From Clostridiales bacterium (lineage in GTDB: Bacteria > Bacteroidota > Bacteroidia > Bacteroidales > Muribaculaceae), in NCBI GenBank assembly GCA_023666645.1, contig JAMPBP010000001.1:236913-293002 (forward strand): a stretch of DNA of 56,090 bases, given 5' to 3'. The stretch's first letter is position 1. Every line of letters starts with the position of its first letter. This document shows positions 27,860 to 37,509 of the stretch, piece by piece. Under the pieces are notes generated by a model that did no database searches, was not told the DNA's origin, and was given only the letters and a program-made list of their open reading frames with translations. Both the position numbers and the translations under genes were made by a program.

Positions 27860-27903
27860 AAAAGGAGCCGGGACACTGCACCCGTAGCGTTTTCCCGGCT
27901 CCA
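27860..27903 (-). terminator. Intrinsic terminator inside the PUL, between GH105 and GH2
   Basis: On the minus strand GGAGCCGGGA (27893-27902) pairs perfectly with TCCCGGCTCC (27864-27873) and is followed by TTTT. It lies 26 bases after the GH105 stop and 51 bases before the GH2 start, so it should reduce read-through into GH2. Confidence 0.78.
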
Positions 27904-27928
27904 TTTTACAATAGGTTGTTTATCAGCA

Positions 27929-29059
27929 TTACTTTTCGAGGAGAGCTGCTACACACCACAGGTAGGGTGCCTGTCCATGATAATCGCCGGTGTGGCGTGG
28001 ACGGTCGTAGTAGTATTGCTTGTCATTCTTTTTGTTGGTACCCACACATATGTCGGTCACCTGATTCTTTTCATTAATGCGGTCAACCATTGCGAGCCAT
28101 GCCTTACGGGCAGCGGGACCATAGACCTTGGCGTCCAACCAGCCGTTCTTCACTCCATTGATGAAGGCATATGTGAACATGGCCGAACCGGAGGTTTCAA
28201 CCCAGAAATCGGGCTCGTCGATGAGCTGGTTCCAGAGACCGTTCTCGTTCTGATACTTGAGCAGGTTTTCCATCATGGTTTTATAACCTTCCATGATGCG
28301 TGCACGGTGAGGGTGTTTGGCCGGGAGATCCTTGAGTATTTCGGTCATGCCGGCAGCCATCCAGCCATTGCCGCGTGCCCAGAAGTAGGGAACGTCCGGG
28401 GCATGGTAGAAAAGTCCGTTGGGACGTTGCAGGTCGTCAAGATATTTTACCATCTCATAGGCCGTGCGGTCAAGATATTTCATGTCGCCGGTGGCATGAT
28501 AAGCCTGGATCTGCACGATCGGTATCATGTACATGTCATCAATCCACATGCGTGTCTGCCATGAGTAGCCGTTCTCATGCCATTGCCGCTGAGAGTCACT
28601 GACATCGGCAGGCAATTCCCATTGAGTGTCGGCATAGGGCATGCCCACCTCTTTATATCGGGGATTGCCAGTGATATTGAACAGTGTGAGAGGCAAGCTA
28701 CCGAACATATTGAGGTCCACATGATTCATGATGGGGAGCAACTGGGTCTCATCGTTGAAGAAATGGTCAAACCGGCGCTCCAGAAGGTTCATCAGACTTT
28801 TGTCCTTAACGAGCGATGCATAGCGTATGGAACCGTTCCAATAGAAAGTCTCGGGATAGGAAATCCATTTGCCACCATGCAGTGCATGTTTCTCGGTTAC
28901 AAAGCGGTAGGCCAGACGACGACCCACCTCCTCGGGGGTGTAACCTTCAGGAAAATTTTTTAACGCGCTTTTCTGAGCTAAAGCGGCTGGTGCCGACATG
29001 AACATTGTTGTCGCCAACAGCATGAGTATTGAAAGAAAATGTTTTTTTATCATGGTCAT
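27929..29059 (-). CDS. Unsaturated rhamnogalacturonyl hydrolase, family GH105
   Basis: Removes the unsaturated galacturonyl residue left at the non-reducing end of rhamnogalacturonan oligosaccharides by PL9/PL11-type lyases. The 376-aa protein has a signal peptide (IKKHFLSILMLLATTMFMSA ... ALA) and an alpha/alpha-barrel. Seen: WQTRMWIDDMYMIPIVQIQA with the Asp pair at 174-175 (the family's catalytic Asp region), FWARGNGWMAAGMTEIL and WVETSGSAMFTYAFINGV. It follows SusD in the PUL and pairs logically with the PL11 lyase at 183-3089. A second possible start is Met3. Confidence 0.92.
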   Translation of the reverse strand: MTMIKKHFLSILMLLATTMFMSAPAALAQKSALKNFPEGYTPEEVGRRLAYRFVTEKHALHGGKWISYPETFYWNGSIRYASLVKDKSLMNLLERRFDHFFNDETQLLPIMNHVDLNMFGSLPLTLFNITGNPRYKEVGMPYADTQWELPADVSDSQRQWHENGYSWQTRMWIDDMYMIPIVQIQAYHATGDMKYLDRTAYEMVKYLDDLQRPNGLFYHAPDVPYFWARGNGWMAAGMTEILKDLPAKHPHRARIMEGYKTMMENLLKYQNENGLWNQLIDEPDFWVETSGSAMFTYAFINGVKNGWLDAKVYGPAARKAWLAMVDRINEKNQVTDICVGTNKKNDKQYYYDRPRHTGDYHGQAPYLWCVAALLEK

Positions 29060-29073
29060 AAATATTGATTTTT

Positions 29074-29119
29074 AATGAAGACCGCAGCAAAGCATCGGGA
29101 CTTTCCCGCGATCTTCATT
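29074..29119 (-). other. Intercistronic hairpin between susD and GH105
   Basis: AATGAAGACCGC at 29074-29085 pairs with GCGATCTTCATT at 29108-29119 with one mismatch. No T tract follows on the minus strand, so it may be a processing or stabilising structure that gives SusC/SusD mRNA a different half-life. Confidence 0.5.
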
Positions 29120-29140
29120 CGATGTTGTGATTATACGTTT

Positions 29141-31171
29141 TTATCTTGATTCGTCAGCCACAGCTTCTCTCCAGTCGGTAAAGAGCTTAATATCGGCGTT
29201 ATAGCCGGTGTAACCATAGTTCTGCCACAGAGTGCCGAGGTCATTGTCCTCAATGGCAAACTCGGGTATAGGCCAGAAAATGTTGTGCTTGCCCATGATA
29301 TAATATGGGTGGGCCATCGAGGCGCTGATATTGTAGGTGACACCGTTGTTGAATCCTATGTGTTTATCATCGGGACATGTTCCGGTGGTACGTTTGTACC
29401 AGAAGCTTCCACCGGTCTTGTCGGTGTCGCTACCCTTGGGAGTATATATCTCATCGATGGTATATGTATTTCCCTCACGGTCGGTGATGCCGCTCTGGGC
29501 GATACAGAACGAAGCTCTAACCAGCTCGTCGTGACGGAATTCCTCAAGATACAGCTCGCGGGCACGCTCATCGAAGACATCATCGATATTGACATTCGTG
29601 TACAGGTGCTCACAATGCGCGCGTTTACGCACTTCATTGACATCGCTTGTACCATCCTGTTTCATGTAGAGTTTGCACTCGGCTCTCAATAGATAGGCCT
29701 CGGCCAGTCGATATATATAGGTGTGGTTGGTGGATCCGATTCCTATTGCTCCACGCCATTCGGTAGAGCCCATGTTCACGCTCTTATCATTGGAGTAGTC
29801 CCAACGGTATAGTTTGTAGAGCGGAATGTTGTACCAGCGGCGTATGGTATCGTTGCAAAGCAAGCGGCCATCGTCGCTATAGAGTTTCAGTTTCTGTCCA
29901 TAGTATTTGGAACCTTGCGTGTTGTAGGTGAGGTCTTCCATGCGCAACCAGTTGCCGACCTCGTGGCTGTGGCGCAGGTCCTTGGTGTCATACTTGCCCT
30001 CGACCGACCACAGGTCATACTGTGACCAGGTAGTGGGACGCAGAGTAGCGATTCCTCGACCCATCACGCGCAGCCAGTCATTCTGCGGGTCGCGTTTGGT
30101 CCAGTTGTAGTTGCTCAAGGCCTGTTTGCCGTCGGGGTCGGTGATGGCATTGTTGAATACAAACGGTGAGAGGTTACGCATAGGCCATGTCCCTACCATC
30201 TTGGTACCGGCATTGGCCACAGCCAGGATTGTCTCCTTATTATTACCGTTGAAAACATTCTCGGGGCGATGCAGGTCCCAGATTACATTATCAGTAATGG
30301 TCCATGTCTCGATTCCCGGAAAATCATTAGCGTTCAACATGTTATTGCCAAAATTCTCACGCATCAGGCTGTAACCGCTCTGGTCGATGACGATATCGAG
30401 CTGTTCCTTGGCTTTCTCATACTCATAGTTGGCCATATACACCTTGGCAAGAAGAATACGGCAGGCTCCCTTGTTGACAAATCCACCGGGATAGTCGCTG
30501 GTATATGAACCGGGGGTTTGGTCGGGTACCCATTTCACAGCAAACTCCATATCCTCCTGAAGCATCTTGAGGATGGCCTCACGGCTTGTCGACGAGTAGT
30601 TGCGCTTAGGCACTTTGGGCATCTGGGTAACCAGAGGGATATTGCCAAACATGTTCACAAGCCCCATGTACCTCAGGGAGCGATGGAAATAGGCGCGGCC
30701 TATGTATCCATTGAGAGTCTCCTCGTCGAGGCCCTCTACCTTGGGCGCGAATTCAAGCACTGAGTTGGCATATTTTACAGCACGGTAAAATTCATTCCAG
30801 AACCATATACAGTCATGGATACGGGTCTGGTCGGCCTGTGAAGAATAGGTAGATTTGCTCGGGATCAGATCGGTACTGTAGTTGCATATCATGCCGGTCT
30901 TGTCGGTAGCACCGATTACAAGCATGTCGGAGAAAAGGAACTGGGTGTGTACAGGCGTCATCAGGTCACCGGGGTCATTGGTACCCATAAGCATGAGATG
31001 ACGGTCAAGCTGACCCATAGCAGCTATGAGACCTGACTCGGTGGTGAATGTAGCTTCTGGTTCAAAGAATGAGAGAGGCTCGGGCTTCAGAAAATCGTCG
31101 GAACAGCTGCTCACAAAAATTGCGGCACCTATCGACGCGCATGCCAGTATTTTATTTAATGATATCTTCAT
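29141..31171 (-). CDS. SusD/RagB-family glycan-binding lipoprotein
   Basis: Surface lipoprotein that forms the lid of the SusC channel and captures glycan fragments. The 676-aa protein has a lipobox (IFVSSC, lipid on Cys23) followed by SDDFLKPEPLSFFEP, the usual SusD start. Tetratricopeptide-like helices are visible in NGYIGRAYFHRSLRYMGLVN and ACRILLAKVYMANYEYEKAK, and the C-terminal end IFWPIPEFAIEDN ... LGTLWQNYGY is family-typical. At 676 aa it is larger than many SusD proteins (about 550). It lies directly after susC. Confidence 0.93.
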   Translation of the reverse strand: MKISLNKILACASIGAAIFVSSCSDDFLKPEPLSFFEPEATFTTESGLIAAMGQLDRHLMLMGTNDPGDLMTPVHTQFLFSDMLVIGATDKTGMICNYSTDLIPSKSTYSSQADQTRIHDCIWFWNEFYRAVKYANSVLEFAPKVEGLDEETLNGYIGRAYFHRSLRYMGLVNMFGNIPLVTQMPKVPKRNYSSTSREAILKMLQEDMEFAVKWVPDQTPGSYTSDYPGGFVNKGACRILLAKVYMANYEYEKAKEQLDIVIDQSGYSLMRENFGNNMLNANDFPGIETWTITDNVIWDLHRPENVFNGNNKETILAVANAGTKMVGTWPMRNLSPFVFNNAITDPDGKQALSNYNWTKRDPQNDWLRVMGRGIATLRPTTWSQYDLWSVEGKYDTKDLRHSHEVGNWLRMEDLTYNTQGSKYYGQKLKLYSDDGRLLCNDTIRRWYNIPLYKLYRWDYSNDKSVNMGSTEWRGAIGIGSTNHTYIYRLAEAYLLRAECKLYMKQDGTSDVNEVRKRAHCEHLYTNVNIDDVFDERARELYLEEFRHDELVRASFCIAQSGITDREGNTYTIDEIYTPKGSDTDKTGGSFWYKRTTGTCPDDKHIGFNNGVTYNISASMAHPYYIMGKHNIFWPIPEFAIEDNDLGTLWQNYGYTGYNADIKLFTDWREAVADESR

Positions 31172-31206
31172 TGCTTTATTCTTATTGGGTTGAAGGTATG
31201 AACCGA

Positions 31207-34200
31207 TTAGATTTTAACATTGAGACCTATCGTGTAGGTGCGGTTGGTATAGCTTTGGTTTTCGGGGTCTCCGTAGCTGTTGTTCCATGCACTGCTGTGG
31301 ATTGTTCCGAGATTCTGCAAGTTGACATAGACCTTTAGATCCTGTATGCCGAACTTGTTGATGAAACTCGTGGGCAGATAGTAGGCAAACGACAGGTTGT
31401 CGAAACGCAGGAACGAACGGTTAATCCACTTGCGTGGCTTGGAGGCTCCATTTGGACCCTTGGCCTCGATACGTCCGGCTTCACTTGTGGGATTCTCGGG
31501 TGTCCAGTAGGTCTTGCCTATCTGGTTGCACATCTTATAGGTGATACGGCCACCGTCATCGTCATAGTTGGCAATCATGTCGTAGCCGCCAAAGCTCTCG
31601 GCACACCCCTTGAATCCAACAAAGGAGTACATGCTCAGACCTACCTGGAAATTCTTGAATATACGGAAGTCATTGCGCATGGTCATGCGAATGGGAGGAG
31701 TACGTTTTCCCAGGAATACTTTGTCCTCATCGTTATAGACGGCACGCACCCAGTTTCCATCGGCGTCATAGACATCATTGGCGGGATTGTTCCACACCTT
31801 GAGGTCACCGGGCTGCTGACCATACTTTGCTGCCTCCTCGGCATCCTTCACTTGCCATACGCCTTCGTATTTGAAGTCCCATATCTCATCGTATGACTTA
31901 CCTATGAACCATCCGTTGGAGGCGATATCTGTCTCCTTTCCGTTCTCATCACGGTCACCAAGCAGGTGCTTGATGGTATTTTTATTATAGGAGAAGGTGA
32001 AATTGGTTGTCCACTGGAAATTGGGCAGTGTCATATTCTGCGAGCGCACGGAGATTTCGATACCTTGGTTGTCAACCTGACCCAGATTGGTAGTGATGCT
32101 TGAGTATCCGCTGAACTCCGGGAGACGTTGAGCCATAATCATATCAGTGGTCTTTGAGCGGTAAGCATCAATGCTACCTGTGATACGGTTGTTGAGGAAC
32201 GCAAAGTCAATACCCACATTGTAGGAAGCGGTTTTCTCCCACTTGAGGTTAGGATTGGCCAGGCGCTCCACACGCAGATAGGCCTTCTGGTCAATCTCAC
32301 CGTTCACAAAATACAATACACGGTTATCGCCCGATGTTGTGAGGTTGGCAAGTGCCACATACTGACCGATGGAACGGTTACCGTTGGTACCGTATGACAC
32401 ACGCAGTTTACCATAATTCATCACATGGTTAAAATTCTTCCAGAATTTTTCATTGGAGAACACCCAGCCGGCAGCATATGCCGAGAAGATGGCATGGGGG
32501 TTGTTGATACCGAAGGCGCTGTAACCGTCACGGCGCACTGATGCGGTGATCATATAGCGGTCGTCAAAGACATAGTTACCACGGGCAAGCAATCCATCGG
32601 CAGCCGAGTGGGTATCATTTGTCGAGAACGATGACACAGCCTTGTCGGCAGTCGAAATATAGTGGAAACCGAGGGCATCGGTGGGCGAGATGGCACGGGC
32701 TGCGATATTGTCTGACCAATAGCTGCGCTCCTCAGCCTCCTGTACCAATGTCACAGTTACATCATGAACCTTATTGAATGTATAGTTCCAGTTGATGGTA
32801 TTGTTGAGCGACCAGTCAAAACGCTTGTTGGTGCTACGGTCAACGCCCGAATCCTCCGGCTTGCGGTCGGGTTTGGAGGCTTCATACCAGTTGCGGTTGT
32901 AGAAGAATTGGAATCGAGGAGCCGCATTGAACGTGTATGTGATGTTGAATGGCAAGGAAACCTTGGCATTAAAACGGCTGTCAAATGTGGTGTATCCCTG
33001 CTCGTGCTTTCCCCACTGTCGGTCATAGAGGTTGGCATTGCCATTCTGTGGGTAGTCGGTCATGTTGCCATTTACATAACGGGCCGGGGTGCCATCCTCA
33101 TTGAAAGCTATGGCAAACGGAGAGTTGTCACGCAAGCCTGCATCAACGGGGCGGGCATCATCGCTACGGTCCTGGAAGTTGATCTGTCCTCCTATATTCA
33201 GCCATGAGGTAACGTCCATGTTGACCTTCATGCTGGCACGTACCTGGCGGAAGTAGTCACCTTGCACCACTCCATCGTTGTGAAGATAACCGGCCGACAG
33301 GTAGTAGTTGGCCTTTTCAGTGGCACCGCTCACACTGACGTTGTAGTCCTGGCGCACTCCTGTGCGGTAGATAAAGTCTTCCCAGTCGGTAACATTTCCA
33401 GCCAGAGCATTGGCAAGAAGGACACCTCTGAAATTAAGACGGCGTAACCATATCTCCCTGTCGCTCTGTGTCTCGTCCTGTATCGTGTATCCACGCCACG
33501 AGTCGAGGCTCACGCCTTCTGGAAGATTGTCAGGATTTCTGAAATAACCGGGTTTGTCTTCATAACCTGTCTGATAGGCAGTGTAATTACCGTCTGAATC
33601 AAAGCCGTAGGTGTTACGCTCATAAAAATCCTGCTTGTGCTGGATATACTCAGAGGGAGTGAAAAAGTGCTTGTAATTTGGTCCACGCTCAGTGAAACCC
33701 ACATTGGCCGTGAAGTTAATCACCGGCTTGCCTATCTTACCCTTCTTGGTTGTGATGATGATTACGCCGGCGGCAGCCTGGGCACCATAGACAGCAGCTG
33801 CCGATGCATCCTTCAGAACATCAATCTGCTCGATGTCATCAGGATTGATTTCAGACAACTCGCCATAGAAAATCATTCCGTCAAGAATGAGGAGAGCATT
33901 ACTGCTTGTACCGAGCGACTTGTCACCACGTATCTTCATAGTGCCTCCACCCTTGGGGTCGTTGGTTGTCCATACACTGAGGCCGGCCACACTCTTCAAA
34001 AGGTCCTGGACGGTGGCTGGATTCTCATTTTGCAGGTCGTCGGCTTTCACCTGGGCTATCGAACCCGTGAGGTCCTTCTTTTTCATTGTGCCGTAACCCA
34101 CAACAACAACCTCATTAAGGTAGTTATTCTGTGACTTCAGCATAACCTTCATATTGGGGCCGGCGTCGACTGTCACCGGGTCATAGCCAACAAAGCTCAC

Positions 34201-34440
34201 AGTGAGCTTAGCACCCTTTTTGGTTATCAGGTTGAAAGCTCCCTCAAGATCGGTCAGCGTGCCGTTCTGGGTACCTGTCTCCATGATCGCGGCGCCCGTC
34301 AGGGGCTCTCCGTCGCTGTCATAGACCACTCCACTTGCAAGAACACCATTTTCATTGCCAGGGGAGGATTGAGCTCTCATGGTAGTTACTCCGGTGAAAA
34401 ACAGCATCACCAGAATAATGAATTGATTTAATCGGTCCAT
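31207..34440 (-). CDS. SusC-family TonB-linked outer-membrane glycan transporter
   Basis: Outer-membrane beta-barrel that imports oligosaccharides together with SusD. The 1077-aa protein has a signal peptide ending TMRAQ, a carboxypeptidase-like domain (ASGVVYDSDGEPLTGAAI), the SusC/RagA signature region (LNEVVVVGYGTMKKKDLTGS), a plug (DLLKSVAGLSVWTT ... IEQIDVLKDASAAAVYGAQA) and a long barrel ending TYTIGLNVKI. It follows the ApbE-like gene with a 57-base gap and precedes susD by 35 bases. The enzyme content of the locus suggests pectin-derived (rhamnogalacturonan/arabinan-type) fragments as cargo. Confidence 0.95.
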   Translation of the reverse strand: MDRLNQFIILVMLFFTGVTTMRAQSSPGNENGVLASGVVYDSDGEPLTGAAIMETGTQNGTLTDLEGAFNLITKKGAKLTVSFVGYDPVTVDAGPNMKVMLKSQNNYLNEVVVVGYGTMKKKDLTGSIAQVKADDLQNENPATVQDLLKSVAGLSVWTTNDPKGGGTMKIRGDKSLGTSSNALLILDGMIFYGELSEINPDDIEQIDVLKDASAAAVYGAQAAAGVIIITTKKGKIGKPVINFTANVGFTERGPNYKHFFTPSEYIQHKQDFYERNTYGFDSDGNYTAYQTGYEDKPGYFRNPDNLPEGVSLDSWRGYTIQDETQSDREIWLRRLNFRGVLLANALAGNVTDWEDFIYRTGVRQDYNVSVSGATEKANYYLSAGYLHNDGVVQGDYFRQVRASMKVNMDVTSWLNIGGQINFQDRSDDARPVDAGLRDNSPFAIAFNEDGTPARYVNGNMTDYPQNGNANLYDRQWGKHEQGYTTFDSRFNAKVSLPFNITYTFNAAPRFQFFYNRNWYEASKPDRKPEDSGVDRSTNKRFDWSLNNTINWNYTFNKVHDVTVTLVQEAEERSYWSDNIAARAISPTDALGFHYISTADKAVSSFSTNDTHSAADGLLARGNYVFDDRYMITASVRRDGYSAFGINNPHAIFSAYAAGWVFSNEKFWKNFNHVMNYGKLRVSYGTNGNRSIGQYVALANLTTSGDNRVLYFVNGEIDQKAYLRVERLANPNLKWEKTASYNVGIDFAFLNNRITGSIDAYRSKTTDMIMAQRLPEFSGYSSITTNLGQVDNQGIEISVRSQNMTLPNFQWTTNFTFSYNKNTIKHLLGDRDENGKETDIASNGWFIGKSYDEIWDFKYEGVWQVKDAEEAAKYGQQPGDLKVWNNPANDVYDADGNWVRAVYNDEDKVFLGKRTPPIRMTMRNDFRIFKNFQVGLSMYSFVGFKGCAESFGGYDMIANYDDDGGRITYKMCNQIGKTYWTPENPTSEAGRIEAKGPNGASKPRKWINRSFLRFDNLSFAYYLPTSFINKFGIQDLKVYVNLQNLGTIHSSAWNNSYGDPENQSYTNRTYTIGLNVKI

Positions 34441-34497
34441 TTGATTTGATTTTTAATGTGATATGTGAAATGTGTTTATTATATGCACAAAGTTTTC

Positions 34498-35241
34498 TCA
34501 ATAGGTTGAGAAGTGGTAGCCGGGGAATGATTGAATGATTTGCTGCCGGGCACAATCGGGAGCTGCATACAGCGCTGTCGACAGTACTTCACACACATCG
34601 GCTTCGGGGCCTGTGACTCCCACAATGGGACCATCTACAAGCATTCCGGTATGTGGATCCACTATATGCCTGCTTCCGTCAGGGTGCCGTCCGGATATGC
34701 TCAACGCGCAATCCTTGAGCGATAGCCGATGAGAGGTGACGGTAGTGATATTCCACCCAGCGGAATCACCGCCCGGCCCACCTCTATCAATGGGAGAGTC
34801 GCCCATAGCGACTATGCTGCTGTCGCCGGCATTTATCAACGCGTCACTAATGTTCTCGCGCAACAGTATTTCCTTGATATGTTGGGCAGCATAACCTTTG
34901 AGAAAGCCACCCAAGTCGGGCACTTCTCCATCATGCAACACATTGAAATAGCCCATAGTAGGCTCTGTCATGGATAGGCAGCGGTCCATTATGTTCACCA
35001 ATTCCAAAGGCATGGGACTCCCCGTCCGGCAGTGCTTGTACAAAGCGCTGTCGGTGTTGAATCGGCTTCCCAGCATTTCAAGGTTTTCTACTGCCCGACG
35101 ACATTGTTCCACTATTGCGGTCATCTTTATCTTGTCTGATGCAAGTCCCGCAATCGCTATGTCAAACCGTGTGTGCATAGCCCCAAACCACCCGTAGCAT
35201 AATATCCGGCCATCAGGTGATTGACCATACATCGTAGGCAT
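34498..35241 (-). CDS. ApbE-like protein, putative FAD:protein FMN transferase, short form
   Basis: Members of the family attach FMN covalently to Thr/Ser of target proteins, using FAD. The 247-aa protein keeps the ApbE outline: MHTRFDI near the start, DLGGFLKGYAAQHI (family DxGGxxKG), LINAGDSSIVAMG in the place of the usual GGN loop, and HIVDPHTGM near the end. It is shorter than typical ApbE (about 330 aa) and has no signal peptide or lipobox, so it may be cytoplasmic or may rely on another start. It lies between DUF1080 and susC in the PUL. No protein in the locus shows an obvious flavinylation motif Dxx[ST]GA[ST], so its target is unknown. Confidence in the family is fair; confidence in activity is low. 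Confidence 0.65.
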   Translation of the reverse strand: MPTMYGQSPDGRILCYGWFGAMHTRFDIAIAGLASDKIKMTAIVEQCRRAVENLEMLGSRFNTDSALYKHCRTGSPMPLELVNIMDRCLSMTEPTMGYFNVLHDGEVPDLGGFLKGYAAQHIKEILLRENISDALINAGDSSIVAMGDSPIDRGGPGGDSAGWNITTVTSHRLSLKDCALSISGRHPDGSRHIVDPHTGMLVDGPIVGVTGPEADVCEVLSTALYAAPDCARQQIIQSFPGYHFSTY

Positions 35242-35259
35242 AAAGGCCTGTCGCTACGT

Positions 35260-35991
35260 TTACAACTCCTTGATCTTTACGTTGCGGTACCACACTTCGT
35301 CACCATGGTCCTGCAACAGGATGTGACCCTTGGCGGCATTGCCAAAATTGGGCCAGTTGCGATATTTGCTATAGGCCACCAGTGCGTTCCACATCTGGTT
35401 GTCACGGTCATACTCCAGAAGTTTCTCACCATTGAGCCAGTGCTCGACATGATTACCCTTGACTTTTACCACAGCGGTATTCCAACCATACTTGTCGACA
35501 GGTTTGGTATCGGGAGCGGGGATAAGGTCATAGAGTGAACCGAGTTTACGATTACCCTTTACACCGAGCTTGGCATCGGGGTGGAACTCATCGTCAAGCA
35601 CCTGGAACTCACACCCTATCGATGAGCCGGCTCCCTGGTTCATATCTGTATCAACAAAATATTTTATACCGCTGTTGGCACCTTTGGTGAGTTTGAAGTC
35701 GACCGACAGAATAAAGTCGCCATACTCCTTTATTGTCACTATGTCACCTCCGTTGGTCGACTCACCGCCATCGGCAGGCATTACCTTTATTACACCATCT
35801 TCTATAACCCAACCCTTCTCAGGGAATGTTGACAAGCGTGCGCCACGCCAACCGTCAGAACTTTTTCCATCAAAAAGTAATGTCCATCCCTGGGCCTTCT
35901 CCTCCTTGGAAAGCGTATTGGGTTTAGTCTCGGCCGATACAGCACCGGCCAACAGTGTGAAAGCAAACGCCAATAATGTGATTTTTTTCAT
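35260..35991 (-). CDS. DUF1080 protein, 3-keto-glycoside hydrolase type
   Basis: Secreted beta-jelly-roll protein of 243 aa with a signal peptide ([20 protein letters not shown]). Family features seen: [52 protein letters not shown] and the end [13 protein letters not shown]. Several DUF1080 members act on 3-keto-glycosides made by oxidoreductases, which fits the two Gfo/Idh proteins encoded just upstream. Other members are only carbohydrate-binding, so the hydrolase role is inferred from the neighbourhood. It is 18 bases from the ApbE-like gene. Confidence 0.85.
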   Translation of the reverse strand: MKKITLLAFAFTLLAGAVSAETKPNTLSKEEKAQGWTLLFDGKSSDGWRGARLSTFPEKGWVIEDGVIKVMPADGGESTNGGDIVTIKEYGDFILSVDFKLTKGANSGIKYFVDTDMNQGAGSSIGCEFQVLDDEFHPDAKLGVKGNRKLGSLYDLIPAPDTKPVDKYGWNTAVVKVKGNHVEHWLNGEKLLEYDRDNQMWNALVAYSKYRNWPNFGNAAKGHILLQDHGDEVWYRNVKIKEL

Positions 35992-36051
35992 ATTTGTTTT
36001 CCTTTAATTTATTACATATTCTACAGTAGATCAATCCATGGCCCTCAGAGC

Positions 36052-37488
36052 TTACATCTTGTAGTACTCTTCCCAGCCTTTGCGGGGCGGAATACCTGTC
36101 AACATGGCGTTGGCAAAGGCATTGTTGGTGATTTGCTGGGTGCGGGGATCAAAGTAAAGTTGTGTATTCAGGCGCTGGGCTATCACACCGAGCGAGAACA
36201 CCTGGCTGAGCACACCGTTGATTTCAAACGGTGATCTTGTTTTCTCCTCGCCCATACATGCGAGCAGGAAATTTTCCCAGTGATTGGAGGGCGACTTTGG
36301 AACCTCGGGAAGCAGGTGAGCCATCTCCCGGGCTTTCTCCTCGGGTATAATCTGCAGAGTGCTTCCATGAGTTCCGCCCTTGAATATGAGGTCCTTTGAA
36401 TAGATAATCTTACCGGGCTCAAGTTTAGTTGCGGGAGCTGCACCTTGATTGGTGGCAGGCACATCATTGTTGGCAATTGACTTCCCATAGCCCTCCGGCA
36501 GGGACGGATAATTGCCCAGACCGTCATACCATGTGATATCGACCGGGGGCATTCCCTTACGCTGTGGGAACTTGAACAGTATGGTCGATGAATAGGGATA
36601 GAAATAATCGTTGTGCCCCTCGCTGTAGAGCATCGACACCTCATATGGAAGTCCCAGTTCCAGGAACTCATGCACCGTGTCGAGAATGTGGGCACCCCAG
36701 TCACCGAGACACCCCATGCCGAAGTCATACCAGCAACGCCATTGTCCCAGATGATAGTCCTTGTTGTACTCATGGAATGGGGCGGCGCCAAGCCATGTAT
36801 CCCAGGCCATGTCGGGAGGGAGTTGCTGTCCTTGAGGGAGACGGTCTATGTTGCTGTCCCATTTGTGCCATCGTCTCACATTGTTCATGTGGGCAGTCAC
36901 CGCGGTCACATCTTTTATGATTCCCGCGTCAAGCCATGCCTTGAATTGGAAATAATTGGCTTCCGAGTGACCCTGGTTGCCAACCTGCGTTGCCAGCGAG
37001 GGATTGCGGCGGGCTGCATCCATCAATAGCTGAGCCTCATAGAATGTGCGGGCAAGCGGTTTCTCAACATATACATGTTTACCCTGGTTAAGAGCGAGCA
37101 TGGTGATGGGGAAGTGGGTATGGTCGGGGGTGGCAATCGCCACAGCCTCGAACTTATTCCCGGCCTTGTCAAACATCTCCCGGAAGTCGCGGAAACGCAA
37201 TGCATCGGGATATTTGTTCATGACTTTCTGTGTGTGGGGAGCACCCATATCGACATCACACAGTGCCACTACATCGACCATTCCTGTGCGTGCAAAGTCG
37301 CCGATTATCTGCTCTCCGCGGTTGCCTATGCCTACATAAGCGATTTTGACCTTATCACGCCGACGTGGTTTGTCAGCGGTATTATCCTTGCCAGCACCGG
37401 CTGTTGCGCCAAACATGGAAGGTCCACCCATGGCCAACCCTGCGGCAGCCATTCCCATGGTTCTTAAAAATTCTCTACGTGAGCTCAT
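36052..37488 (-). CDS. Tat-exported Gfo/Idh/MocA oxidoreductase 1
   Basis: NAD(P)-dependent sugar oxidoreductase fold, probably exported folded with its cofactor. The 478-aa protein starts with a twin-arginine signal (SSRREFLRTMGMAAAGLAMG). The Rossmann domain begins KVKIAYVGIGNRGEQIIGDF and the family EKP motif is intact in GKHVYVEKPLARTFYEAQLL. The substrate domain contains GCLGDWGAHILDTVHEFLEL, with the Asp and His usual for catalysis. Next to DUF1080 and a second family member, it is a candidate for C3 oxidation or reduction of glycosides. The exact substrate is not readable. Confidence 0.88.
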   Translation of the reverse strand: MSSRREFLRTMGMAAAGLAMGGPSMFGATAGAGKDNTADKPRRRDKVKIAYVGIGNRGEQIIGDFARTGMVDVVALCDVDMGAPHTQKVMNKYPDALRFRDFREMFDKAGNKFEAVAIATPDHTHFPITMLALNQGKHVYVEKPLARTFYEAQLLMDAARRNPSLATQVGNQGHSEANYFQFKAWLDAGIIKDVTAVTAHMNNVRRWHKWDSNIDRLPQGQQLPPDMAWDTWLGAAPFHEYNKDYHLGQWRCWYDFGMGCLGDWGAHILDTVHEFLELGLPYEVSMLYSEGHNDYFYPYSSTILFKFPQRKGMPPVDITWYDGLGNYPSLPEGYGKSIANNDVPATNQGAAPATKLEPGKIIYSKDLIFKGGTHGSTLQIIPEEKAREMAHLLPEVPKSPSNHWENFLLACMGEEKTRSPFEINGVLSQVFSLGVIAQRLNTQLYFDPRTQQITNNAFANAMLTGIPPRKGWEEYYKM

Positions 37489-37509
37489 TGTTATATGATA
37501 TTATGTGGT

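Noticed and set aside
27813-27881. Longer N-terminus for the terminal GH2 gene
   Set aside because: The extension runs through a terminator hairpin and hides the signal peptide beginning at 27812.
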